The position numbers and the translations under genes are program-made. DNA of 64,000 nucleotides from Brooklawnia sp937867175 (GTDB lineage Bacteria > Actinomycetota > Actinomycetes > Propionibacteriales > Propionibacteriaceae). Position 1 is the first letter of the stretch. Every line of letters begins with the position of its first letter. Below the pieces are notes generated by a model. It had not been told where the DNA came from, did not search any database, and saw only the letters and a program-made list of their open reading frames with translations. Where the stretch lies: positions 147,039-211,038 of the forward strand of contig DAISIR010000003.1 in assembly GCA_036821905.1 (NCBI GenBank), given 5' to 3'. Below are positions 25,332 to 35,423 of this stretch, piece by piece.

Positions 25332-27881
25332 CTAAACCTTCTGAACCTGGACGATGGTGGTGTGGACCGCGTTCCCCTTCGCCAGCGGCGAAGGGTGCAG
25401 GGAGGTCAGCGAGTTGACCGAGCCAGCGGCATCGACCGGCACGTCCGGGTTGGCGCCCGGCGGCCCGGCCTCGTCAGTGGGCCGGTACCAGGCGCCCTGC
25501 GGCAGCGAAAGGACACCGGGCGCGATGCGCTCGGTCACCCGGGCCTCAATCCGGACGGTGCCGCGGTCGTTGTAGACGAAGACCTGGTCACCATTGGCGA
25601 TGCCACGCTCGGCCGCGTCGATCGGGTTGATCCACAGCACTTGGTGGTGGGCCTCCCGCAGCCAGTCGACGTTGCCATAGGTGGAGTGGGTCCGGGCCTT
25701 GAAGTGGTGCCCGATGATCTGCAACGGGTACTTCTCGTTGCTCATGGCATCTTCGGCGCCCTCCCAAGTGGCCACGTACTCGGGCAGGGGCTTGAGCACA
25801 TCGCCGGGCAGCTCGGGCCGGAAGTCACCGAACGTCCACTTCTGGGCCATCGCCGCCAACCGGCTCGAGTAGATCTCGATCTTGCCCGATGGGGTGTCCA
25901 TCGGCTTGGCCTGCGGATCGGCGCGGAAGTCGGCCAGCGGGATGACCGGGCCAGCGTTCTTGCGGTACAGACCCATCTGCTTCCAGGTGTCGTAGTCCGG
26001 GATGTCGGGGTCCCCGACCCGGGACAACTCGACGGCCTCGCGCAGCCACTGCTCACGATCCTTGCCCTCGGTGTACGCCTGTTCGGTGCCCAGCCGCTTG
26101 GCCAGGTCTGTGCAGATGTCGAAGATCGACCGGCACTCGTACATGGGTTCTATCGCCTGCTCCGAGATGATGCCGTACGCCATCGGGCCGGCATTCTCGC
26201 CGGGATGCAGGTCGAACTCCTCGGCGGACGAGGTACCCGGCAGGACGTAGTCGCTGTAGCGGGCCGAAACCGTCATCTGGATGTCACAGTCGACGATCAG
26301 TTCGCACTTCGAGTCGTCCTGCAGGATCTCAACCGACTTGTTGTTGTCGCCGGTCTGGTTGACGATCGAGTTGCCGCCGTACTGCCAGACCATCTTGATC
26401 GGCACGTCCAGTTTGATGTTGGTCGGATTGCCGTCTTCATCGACCGGAACCTTGATCGCCCGTACCCCGGGCGCCGGCTTCTCGCCGACGCCGGCGTTGA
26501 AGGTGTCCATCTTGGGACCGTGGTCGATGGCGTCCAACCAGGAGAAGACCGAGATGATCTTGTTCGACGGGTTCTGCAAGCCATAGTTGAATGGCTGGAC
26601 GATGGATAGCCCCGCGGCAGCCTCGCGTCCACCGGTACCGCCGCCCGGAAGGCCGACGTTGCCGGTCGCGCAGGCCAGCAGGAAGATCGCCCGAGCCTCA
26701 TTCTCGCCGTTGGCCCGCCGCTGGGGGCCCCAACCCTGGGTGATCGCACAGGGCTTCGCCTCCGCGATTTCCCGGGCCAGCCGCCGGATGGCAGCTGCCG
26801 GGATGCCCGTGATGCCGGCAGCCCAGTCCGGGGTCTTCTTGATGCCGTCCGGGCCCCTGCCCTCCAGGTAGCTGCGGTAGGACGCGTTCGCGGGCGCGCC
26901 CTGCGGCATGTGATCCTCGTCGAAACCGATGCAGTACTTGTCCAAGAAGTCCTGGTCGTGTGTGCCTTCTTGGATCATCACGTAGATCATGGCGGCGATC
27001 AGCGCCGAGTCGGTGCCAGGGCGGATCGGCACCCACTCGTCCGCCAGCGCGACGGCGGTCTCGCTCATCCGCGGGTCGACCACGATCGTGCGGACGCCGG
27101 ATGCCTCCTTGGTCTGCTGGGCGACAAACAGTTGCCCGCCGCCGGACATCCGGGTCTCCAGCGGGTTGTTGCCAAACATCACCTGGAGGCGGGAGTTCTT
27201 CGCGTCGTCGAAGGAGTTGCTCGACACCCAGGAGCCATAGAAGTACGGATAGGCTTGGGTGATCTCGGTGGTCGAGTAGTCGGAGTAGTGGTCCAGATAA
27301 CCACCCCAGGTGTTCATCAGCCGGGCGAAGGCAGTGCCGTCAGGGGGCCAGGAGCACGCCATCGTGGCGCCCAGCGTCCCAGTACCGTAGTTGATGTAGA
27401 AGGCCTCGTTGCCGTGCTCGGCCTTGATCTGTTCCATCTTGTCGGCGATCTCGTCGAGCGCCTGATCCCAGGAGATCTCCTCCCACTGGCCCTCGCCGCG
27501 CTTGGTGCCTTCCTTGCGCTTCAGCGGGGTCTTCAGCCGGTCGGGATTGTAGATTCGATGCCGGATGGAGCGGCCACGCACGCAGGCGCGCACCTGCTGG
27601 CCACCGATTTCGTCGCTACCGGTGTTGTCCGCCAGAACCCTGACGATGACTCCGTCCTTGATCTGCAGTCGAACCGGGCAACGCGATCCGCAGTTGACCG
27701 TGCAAGCACTCCAAACGGTCTTGTCCACCTCGGCCATGCCCTCTGCCGGCTCAGCGGACGCAGACGTTGCGCCTGGCATGCCGATGTAGGCGACCGACCC
27801 CACCAGCGCCGTCGTACCGGCCACGGCGCCGGACCACTTCATGAATGAGCGCCTGTCAACGCTCGGAATGAGGACCGACAT
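25332..27881 (-). CDS. DMSO-reductase-type molybdopterin catalytic subunit, copy 2
   Basis: An 849-residue Tat-exported molybdoenzyme: RRSFMKW signal, cluster ligands CTVNCGSRC plus IRHRIY-adjacent ACVRGR, a YGTGTLGATM segment near the active site and a C-terminal cofactor-binding domain. It differs clearly from copy 1, so the two sets may serve different acceptors. ATG 27881 is chosen because AGAGGGG lies 5 nt upstream; a longer in-frame start at 27929 would overlap the truncated dmsA before it. Codon usage is normal, in contrast with its own dmsB and dmsC partners. Confidence 0.92.
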   Translation of the reverse strand: MSVLIPSVDRRSFMKWSGAVAGTTALVGSVAYIGMPGATSASAEPAEGMAEVDKTVWSACTVNCGSRCPVRLQIKDGVIVRVLADNTGSDEIGGQQVRACVRGRSIRHRIYNPDRLKTPLKRKEGTKRGEGQWEEISWDQALDEIADKMEQIKAEHGNEAFYINYGTGTLGATMACSWPPDGTAFARLMNTWGGYLDHYSDYSTTEITQAYPYFYGSWVSSNSFDDAKNSRLQVMFGNNPLETRMSGGGQLFVAQQTKEASGVRTIVVDPRMSETAVALADEWVPIRPGTDSALIAAMIYVMIQEGTHDQDFLDKYCIGFDEDHMPQGAPANASYRSYLEGRGPDGIKKTPDWAAGITGIPAAAIRRLAREIAEAKPCAITQGWGPQRRANGENEARAIFLLACATGNVGLPGGGTGGREAAAGLSIVQPFNYGLQNPSNKIISVFSWLDAIDHGPKMDTFNAGVGEKPAPGVRAIKVPVDEDGNPTNIKLDVPIKMVWQYGGNSIVNQTGDNNKSVEILQDDSKCELIVDCDIQMTVSARYSDYVLPGTSSAEEFDLHPGENAGPMAYGIISEQAIEPMYECRSIFDICTDLAKRLGTEQAYTEGKDREQWLREAVELSRVGDPDIPDYDTWKQMGLYRKNAGPVIPLADFRADPQAKPMDTPSGKIEIYSSRLAAMAQKWTFGDFRPELPGDVLKPLPEYVATWEGAEDAMSNEKYPLQIIGHHFKARTHSTYGNVDWLREAHHQVLWINPIDAAERGIANGDQVFVYNDRGTVRIEARVTERIAPGVLSLPQGAWYRPTDEAGPPGANPDVPVDAAGSVNSLTSLHPSPLAKGNAVHTTIVQVQKV

Positions 27882-27897
27882 CTCGACCCCTCTCATC

Positions 27898-28311
27898 TCA
27901 GCCCAGCTGGACACAATCGTGTTGAGCACCGCATTCGAGGACTCGGTGGGGCGAACGTTTCAAGCAGGCTCCAAGCCGGTACGGGCTGTACATCCGCTGC
28001 CGAATTGAGCGGCCACGCACGCAGGCCCTGATTGACCGGTTCTCGAGGCTGTTGTCGCCGGTGTCGTCATCCAGCACCCGCACAACGACGCCATCCTCGA
28101 CGACTAGGCGCAGCGGGCAGCGAGACCCACAGTTCACCGTGCAGGAACTCCACACCACCTCGTCGGTCGCGTCGGGCTCCGCGTGCGACTGGGCCACCTG
28201 CGCGGTGGTCAACAAACCGCCACCCACCAAGGCGGACGAGCCGCCGACAGCGGCCGACCACCTCAGGAATGATCGGCGATTCAATGAGTTGTTGGTGGTG
28301 CCGGTGATCAC
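27898..28311 (-). pseudogene. truncated third dmsA (N-terminal fragment)
   Basis: A 137-codon frame with the first part of a third DmsA: Tat motif RRSFLRW, hydrophobic stretch, CTVNCGSRC and ACVRGRSIRQRMYSPYRLG. After about residue 112 the family similarity stops and about 25 unrelated residues lead to a stop 16 bp before dmsA copy 2. At least 85 percent of the enzyme is missing. It carries the ribosome binding site (AGGGAG, 6 nt) and the promoter region that now drive the downstream dms genes. A deletion between two tandem sets would explain this. Confidence 0.85.
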
Positions 28312-28328
28312 TGGCTACTCCCTCTGTC

Positions 28329-28344
28329 CAGACATCGTCGTCTG
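28329..28344. promoter_or_regulatory. inverted repeat in the dms leader
   Basis: CAGAC-N6-GTCTG lies between the likely transcription start and the dmsA fragment. A further GTCTG copy occurs at 28356-28360. It could be an operator for the dms genes; the regulator is unknown and no FNR-like TTGAT-N4-ATCAA was seen. Confidence 0.35.
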
Positions 28345-28364
28345 ACCTCCGAGTTGTCTGAGGA

Positions 28365-28370
28365 ATCCTA
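28365..28370 (-). promoter_or_regulatory. likely -10 element for the dms gene cluster
   Basis: TAGGAT within TATAGGAT on the minus strand, about 54 bp before the dmsA-fragment start. It is the only good -10 candidate upstream of the seven following dms-region genes. Confidence 0.4.
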
Positions 28371-28403
28371 TACGTTCCCCTCTCAGCGCGCGACCCCCCA
28401 CGG

Positions 28404-28441
28404 CAAAGGGGTGGGACCCGCCCGACGGCGAGCCCCACCCC
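28404..28441 (-). terminator. terminator of the dodecin gene
   Basis: GGGGTGGG pairs with CCCACCCC across an 18-base loop that contains a smaller stem, and the minus-strand transcript continues with TTT. It lies 25 bp after the dodecin stop. Confidence 0.55.
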
Positions 28442-28465
28442 GAATCTGGGTTCAGTAGGAGTTGA

Positions 28466-28672
28466 TTACTTGTCTTCGTACTTGAAGGAGACCCGAAGCT
28501 TCGTCCGGAAGGTGAGTTGGCCACCCGCATCAATGTGGACGTCCTGCTCGACCACCTCGGCGACCCGGAGGTCGCGAATGGTCTTGCTGGCCACCTTGAT
28601 TGCGGCGGCGGCAGCGTCCTCCCAAGACTCGGTACTGGTTCCGACGAGATCTGTCACTCGATAAACGCTCAT
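28466..28672 (-). CDS. dodecin, flavin-binding protein
   Basis: A 68-residue protein with the dodecin pattern: MSVYRVTDLVGTSTESWEDA, AIKVASKTIRDLR and a final beta strand LRVSFKYEDK. Dodecins form hollow 12-mers that store or buffer flavins, and in some cases coenzyme A. The Trp in SWEDA is the flavin-stacking residue. A very strong ribosome binding site (AAGGAGGGG) precedes the ATG, and a terminator follows, so it is a one-gene unit. Confidence 0.94.
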   Translation of the reverse strand: MSVYRVTDLVGTSTESWEDAAAAAIKVASKTIRDLRVAEVVEQDVHIDAGGQLTFRTKLRVSFKYEDK

Positions 28673-29035
28673 AGACCCCTCCTTGATCCGGGTGCACAGG
28701 CTTGCCCCCTGCCACTCTTTCTACCTGCAATCCAGCGCATCGGCAAGGGGTGTTGGCGCGGTAATCGGCGGGCCGACAGACCCTCGTCAGACCCGGGTCG
28801 GGCGATCTGACACCGGTAGCCGGAGGACGCCCGGCCCCGGTCCTTCGACACCGCGTTCGGTGACGCTGCCTTCGGGCTGACCTTCTTGGAGTCTGATCGG
28901 ACGTCCGCTGAGATCGTCGTGGCCAAAGGCGTGTACGGCGTCCAGGTCTCTTCCGCCAGCAATCCCGCCAAGGCCATTGAGGTGGTGCGTTCCGCCACCG
29001 CAACCATCAGGGACCAGGTCGGCTCAATACGCACC
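28673..29035. other. intergenic stretch with an unassigned protein-like frame
   Basis: About 360 bp between dodecin and clpC. On the plus strand a frame from 28820 to past 29036 reads like protein (for example FGDAAFGLTFLESDRTS, then AEIVVAKGVYGVQVSS) but has no good start and runs into the hairpin at 29036. It could be a remnant of a gene. I recognise no family, and the minus-strand frame across it looks like a shadow. Confidence 0.3.
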
Positions 29036-29065
29036 GGCGGCGGGCCCCGTTTGGGGTCCGCCGCC
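29036..29065. terminator. strong hairpin downstream of clpC
   Basis: GGCGGCGG and CCGCCGCC arms, with an inner CCCC/GGGG stem around a GTTT loop. On the clpC side it follows the stop by about 22 bp. No long U-run follows on the minus strand; the plus strand side has CGTTTTG. Confidence 0.5.
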
Positions 29066-29087
29066 GACGTCCTTCGTTTTGTGGTGC

Positions 29088-31619
<2,532 letters not shown>

Positions 31620-31688
31620 TCGTCTCCTCAGGTTGGCTCGGTGAGAGCCTCGGTTGGTCCATTGGGTTGACTCCGCCGGACTCATCCC

Positions 31689-31694
31689 AGTTTA
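31689..31694 (-). promoter_or_regulatory. likely -10 element of clpC
   Basis: TAAACT on the minus strand, about 70 bp before the clpC start. A nearby direct repeat GTCGGAAAT/GTCGGATAT (31711-31728) could be a regulator site; no clear HspR or ClgR box was found. Confidence 0.35.
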
Positions 31695-31863
31695 GGCTGT
31701 GCTCCCCAACGTCGGAAATGTCGGATATGCCCATACCGCAAGGTGACTGATCCACCTTCCGACCACGGAGGCACATCCGTTCAACCAATCAGGAACCCAC
31801 TTTCTTCCCGCGGGCCGTTTCCCGATCAGCTGTTCGCCGACGGCAGAGGGCTCTTCGGCCCGC

Positions 31864-32193
31864 TCAGGCATGGGCCAGTTCGTAGGCCTTCCTGACCTGC
31901 GCAGGGACACGACCGCGTGCGCTCACCTCGTAACCGTTCTCTTGCGCCCAGGCGCGGATCTGGGTGGCGGACGCACCGGCGGGTGCCGACGCAACCTTCC
32001 CGCGAACGTTTCGACGCGCTGCGACCGGCCGGCCGGCGCCCACATACGGTGCCAGCAGTTCGCGGAGCGCTGCCGCATTGGTGGCAGACAGGTCGATCTC
32101 GTAATTCGTCCCGTCGAGGGCGAACTTCACCTTCTCGTCGGCAGGCGATTCGTCCATATCATCTATGAGAATGATCTCCACACGCTGAGCCAT
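31864..32193 (-). CDS. lsr2: Lsr2 family nucleoid-associated protein
   Basis: A 109-residue H-NS-like xenogeneic silencer of actinobacteria. The N-terminal dimerisation domain (MAQRVEIILIDDMD...) and the C-terminal DNA-binding domain with the AT-hook-like RGR (in SARGRVPAQV) are both intact. It is expected to bind AT-rich, often acquired DNA. GAGGAG lies 3 nt before ATG 32193. It stands between clpC and folK, a usual place in this group. Confidence 0.96.
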   Translation of the reverse strand: MAQRVEIILIDDMDESPADEKVKFALDGTNYEIDLSATNAAALRELLAPYVGAGRPVAARRNVRGKVASAPAGASATQIRAWAQENGYEVSARGRVPAQVRKAYELAHA

Positions 32194-32246
32194 TTGCTCC
32201 TCCTCGGGTCGCTGTGGCAGTCGCTATTCGAAGTGGAATGACTGCG

Positions 32247-32277
32247 AGAATAAGCGTACCGAATACCTGCCGGTCAA
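32247..32277 (-). promoter_or_regulatory. lsr2 promoter
   Basis: TTGACC (32277-32272) and TATTCT (32252-32247) on the minus strand with a 19-bp spacer (18 if the -10 is TTATTC). The -35 overlaps the folK stop codon. Confidence 0.5.
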
Positions 32278-32828
32278 GGCTTCTCAATTCGTACATCGGT
32301 CAGCTTCCGGACCACCGATGTGTCCATGGTGGCAACCAGGTCGTCCACCCGACCCTGCGGCAGCGTCGCCCGGCGTTCAATATCCAGCCATGGCACGAGC
32401 ACGAATGCCCGTTCATGGGCGTGCGGGTGCGGCAACATCAATTCGGGGGTCTCGCTGGTGCGCTTTCCCACCACGATGAGGTCGATATCCAAGGTTCGTG
32501 GGCCGCCGGGATGGTCTGGGTCGCGGCGCCGCTCGTAGGCCTGCTCGATGGCTTGACACCGATCCAGCAGCGTCAATGGTTCCAGCGTGGAGTCGGCGAT
32601 TACCACCAGGTTGTAGAAATCGGGCTGCTCAACGTTGCCGACGGGCTTGGTCAAATAGACCGGCGACACATCGACCAGGATCAGGTTCGGGGTTTCGGCT
32701 AGCCGGTTGACAGCGCCCTGCAGCGTTTCGATGGAATCGCCCAGGTTTGAGCCCAGGCTGAACACGACCTGGTTCAACGGCTTGAGATCACCCAAGGTGT
32801 CGACGTCGATGGGGAATGCGTCAGTCAT
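32274..32828 (-). CDS. folK: 2-amino-4-hydroxy-6-hydroxymethyldihydropteridine diphosphokinase
   Basis: A 184-residue HPPK, which transfers pyrophosphate from ATP to 6-hydroxymethyl-dihydropterin for folate synthesis. Family motifs are SLGSNLGD near residue 24, NLVV, GPRTLDIDLI (the metal-binding DxD) and LPHPHAHERAFVLVP. It overlaps the folB stop by 8 bp, so translation is coupled. It is the last gene of folE-folP-folB-folK. Confidence 0.96.
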   Translation of the reverse strand: MTDAFPIDVDTLGDLKPLNQVVFSLGSNLGDSIETLQGAVNRLAETPNLILVDVSPVYLTKPVGNVEQPDFYNLVVIADSTLEPLTLLDRCQAIEQAYERRRDPDHPGGPRTLDIDLIVVGKRTSETPELMLPHPHAHERAFVLVPWLDIERRATLPQGRVDDLVATMDTSVVRKLTDVRIEKP

Positions 32829-33189
32829 GGTTGCTCCTCGAAATGGTTACGCTGACATCGTCGAATTGTGCATCGATTGGGGCTTGCGGTTTGTGGACGG
32901 TGACGCTCACGCAGCGGATTCGCCGATCAGTCAGGACCTCCGCCGCGATCCGTTCCGCGAGTGTCTCGATCAGGTTCACCGGTTGGCCGCTGATGATCGC
33001 CACGACGCTGCCGGCCAGCTGGCCGTAGTGCACCGTCTCGGCGATGTCGTCAGTGACCGGCATCTTGAGGTCGATGGCCAGGTCGACGACGAACTCCTGA
33101 CCGTTTCTGCGCTCGAAATCGAGGACACCGTGGAAGCCTTTGGCGCGCAATCCGGAAAGTCGTATCACGCCGCGCCCGTCGTCTCGCAT
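32821..33189 (-). CDS. folB: dihydroneopterin aldolase
   Basis: A 122-residue enzyme that cleaves dihydroneopterin to 6-hydroxymethyl-dihydropterin. It shows the family start IRLSGLRAKGFHGVLDFER and the catalytic Glu/Lys segments (LIETLAERIA, VTVHKPQAP). The ATG has a TAGCCT box 6 nt upstream that overlaps the folP stop, so it may also be transcribed from its own leaderless promoter. Confidence 0.95.
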   Translation of the reverse strand: MRDDGRGVIRLSGLRAKGFHGVLDFERRNGQEFVVDLAIDLKMPVTDDIAETVHYGQLAGSVVAIISGQPVNLIETLAERIAAEVLTDRRIRCVSVTVHKPQAPIDAQFDDVSVTISRSNHD

Positions 33190-33195
33190 ATTTCG

Positions 33196-33201
33196 AGGCT
33201 A
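33196..33201 (-). promoter_or_regulatory. -10 element of an internal leaderless folB promoter
   Basis: TAGCCT, 6 nt before the folB ATG. Its first three bases are the TAG stop codon of folP. Confidence 0.45.
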
Positions 33202-34056
33202 GTCGCCGTCGGTGCCGGGGCTGCCTGGTTCGGTCGAATCGAGACCGGCGGACGACCACCGCCTGGCCTGCGTCAGGCGCTCCACCACCGCCACCGCATC
33301 GCGCTGTCCGCAGACTTCGTGAGTACGGACTGCCCACACCCCCTGCTGGGCGCAAATCACCGAGACCGCTGCGGTCGCCGCGTCCCTGCCGGCAGGTTCA
33401 CGTCCCTCGAGCAGGTGCCCCAGGAAGCGCTTCCGAGAAGCCCCGATGAGCACTCGGTGCCCCATGCCCGTGAACCGCTCGAGGTTCGCCAGAATCGTCC
33501 AGTCGTGCTCGGCGGTCTTGGCGAAGCCGAGACCGGGATCGACGATGACGCGGTCGGCGACCATGCCCGCCGCCAGGCAGGCTTCGATCCGGAGCTCCAG
33601 GTCGGCTGTCACCTCGGCCACGACGTCACGGTAGGTGCTGAGCTGGTTCATCACCGCACCGTGGCCCCGCCAATGCTGGCAGACATAGTCGACGCCGGCG
33701 TGCGCGACCACGCGGTGCATGTTCGGGTCGGCCAGCCCCCCCGAGACATCGTTGATGATCCGGGCGCCGGCCTCGATCGATTGCCTGGCCACCTCGGCGC
33801 GCATCGTGTCTACGCTCACCGGGATCCGGGTGGCCAGTTCCCGAACCACCGGCAGGACGCGACGCAGTTCTTCGTCCTGCGTGGGACGTGTGGCGCCCGG
33901 CCGGGTCGACTCCCCGCCGATATCGAGCAGGTCGGCACCCTGTTCGATCAGGGTGATGCCGTGCGCGACCGCGGCGTCTGCGTTGAACCAGCGTCCCCCG
34001 TCCGAGAACGAGTCGGGAGTGACGTTGACCACCCCCATCACCAAGGTGCGCGACAC
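33199..34056 (-). CDS. folP: dihydropteroate synthase
   Basis: A 285-residue TIM-barrel enzyme joining p-aminobenzoate to the pterin pyrophosphate; the target of sulfonamides. Motifs VMGVVNVTPDSFSDGG, GGESTRPGA, INDVSGG and the GASRKRFLG phosphate-binding loop are intact. A 20-residue Ser/Gly-rich tail extends past the family end. The GTG start is 2 bp after the folE stop. Confidence 0.96.
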   Translation of the reverse strand: MSRTLVMGVVNVTPDSFSDGGRWFNADAAVAHGITLIEQGADLLDIGGESTRPGATRPTQDEELRRVLPVVRELATRIPVSVDTMRAEVARQSIEAGARIINDVSGGLADPNMHRVVAHAGVDYVCQHWRGHGAVMNQLSTYRDVVAEVTADLELRIEACLAAGMVADRVIVDPGLGFAKTAEHDWTILANLERFTGMGHRVLIGASRKRFLGHLLEGREPAGRDAATAAVSVICAQQGVWAVRTHEVCGQRDAVAVVERLTQARRWSSAGLDSTEPGSPGTDGD

Positions 34057-34058
34057 GC

Positions 34059-34712
34059 TCAGCCCTGGATGAGGCTCATCGCCTCCGCACGGGTGGCGGC
34101 GTTGCGCAGCGCTCCCCTAACAGCGGAGGTGGTGGTGCGGCTGCCCGCCTTACGAACCCCGCGCAGCGTCATGCACTGATGCTCGCAATCGACGACGACC
34201 AGCGCACCACGCACATGCAGGTGCTCGACCAGAGCATCCGCAATCTGGGTAGTCAACCGTTCCTGCACCTGGGGACGCATGGCGAAGACATCGACCAGCC
34301 GGGCGATCTTGCTCAAACCGGGCACCCGGCCGTTCTCCGGCGGAATGTAGGCGACATGCGCGACGCCTTGGAAGGGCAGCAGATGATGCTCGCAGAAGCT
34401 CTGCACCTTGATGTCGCGCACCAGCACCATCTCGTCGTGCGAGACGTCGAAGGTGGTCGCCAGCACCGGCCCAGCCTCCTTGCCCAGACCGGCGAAGAGC
34501 TCGGCGCAGGCCCGGGCGACACGCTGTGGAGTGTCCCGCAGGCCCTCTCGATCGGGATCCTCGCCGATCCCCAAGAGGAACTCGCGGACCGCGGCCTCAA
34601 TCCGGTCGGCATCGTATCCGGGAGGTGGCGTGAGCGGCGCGCTGTCGCTGACGTCGGGCTGGGCTTCCGGGTCGTCAACGGCGCGACGGGGCTTGCCGTG
34701 GCTTTCGGTCAT
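34059..34712 (-). CDS. folE: GTP cyclohydrolase I
   Basis: A 217-residue enzyme that opens the folate pathway by converting GTP to dihydroneopterin triphosphate. Zinc ligands lie in SFCEHHLLPF (Cys and His) and DCEHQCMTLRGV (second Cys). The first 30 residues are a variable extension. ATG 34712 is preferred because GAGAGGGG lies 8 nt upstream. In many actinobacteria ftsH precedes folE; here the 147 bp upstream carry no ftsH. Confidence 0.97.
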   Translation of the reverse strand: MTESHGKPRRAVDDPEAQPDVSDSAPLTPPPGYDADRIEAAVREFLLGIGEDPDREGLRDTPQRVARACAELFAGLGKEAGPVLATTFDVSHDEMVLVRDIKVQSFCEHHLLPFQGVAHVAYIPPENGRVPGLSKIARLVDVFAMRPQVQERLTTQIADALVEHLHVRGALVVVDCEHQCMTLRGVRKAGSRTTTSAVRGALRNAATRAEAMSLIQG

Positions 34713-34859
34713 CTGCAGTACCCCTCTCGTCGGCGCAACGCGAGCCCATCCTAACCGCGCGGGGAAGGGTGCACAGTGGGGTTGCCCAGCGCCGCAAGGA
34801 TGAGCCGGGACGAACAACTGAGGAGGCCGAGCCCGGTGCTCCCGCGAGGAGGCAGGAGC

Positions 34860-35411
34860 TCAGGTGTAGATGTGCGGCGCCAACGTCGCGACGTCGGTCA
34901 GATTGCGGTAGCGGCCCGCATAGTCGAGCCCATAGCCCACGACGAACTCGTTCGGAATGTCGAAACCGACGTACTTGACGGCCACGGCAGCGGTCATCGC
35001 GTCGGGCTTCCGGAACATCGTCAGCACTTCGACGCTGGCCGGCCCGCGCGATTGCAGGTTCTGCACTAGGTAGCTCAGCGTGAGGCCGGTGTCGACGATG
35101 TCCTCGACGATGAGCACGTCGCGTCCGTTGATATCGGCGGTGAGGTCTTTGAGGATGCGCACCACCCCCGAGCTCTTCGTCCCGGAACCGTACGACGAGA
35201 TCGCCATCCAGTCGATACTGCAGTGCGATTTCATCGCTCGAGTCAGGTCGCTCATCACCATCATCGCGCCGTTCAGGACACCCGCCATCAGCGGATCCCT
35301 GCCGGCGTAGTTGGAGTCGATCTGGCGGGCCAGTTCGCCCACCCGTAACCTCACCTGTTCCTCGGTCAGCAAGACATGGGCCAGATCACCTGCGATATCG
35401 GACGCGTCCAC
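34860..35411 (-). CDS. hpt: hypoxanthine phosphoribosyltransferase
   Basis: A 183-residue purine salvage enzyme converting hypoxanthine or guanine with PRPP to IMP or GMP. The PRPP-binding motif VLIVEDIVDTGLT and the YAGRDPLMAGVLNGA segment are typical. The GTG start has a TAGAGT box 6 nt upstream, overlapping the tilS stop, so it may be read from a leaderless promoter as well as from tilS. Confidence 0.96.
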   Translation of the reverse strand: MDASDIAGDLAHVLLTEEQVRLRVGELARQIDSNYAGRDPLMAGVLNGAMMVMSDLTRAMKSHCSIDWMAISSYGSGTKSSGVVRILKDLTADINGRDVLIVEDIVDTGLTLSYLVQNLQSRGPASVEVLTMFRKPDAMTAAVAVKYVGFDIPNEFVVGYGLDYAGRYRNLTDVATLAPHIYT

Positions 35412-35417
35412 GCGCCC

Positions 35418-35423
35418 ACTCTA
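35418..35423 (-). promoter_or_regulatory. -10 element of a leaderless hpt promoter
   Basis: TAGAGT, 6 nt before the GTG of hpt; its TAG is the tilS stop codon. Confidence 0.5.

Noticed and set aside
28365..28378. FNR-type site at the dms promoter
   Set aside because: No TTGAT-N4-ATCAA or close variant exists in the upstream region.
34713..34859. ftsH remnant between folE and hpt
   Set aside because: All frames were read and no FtsH-like peptide was seen.
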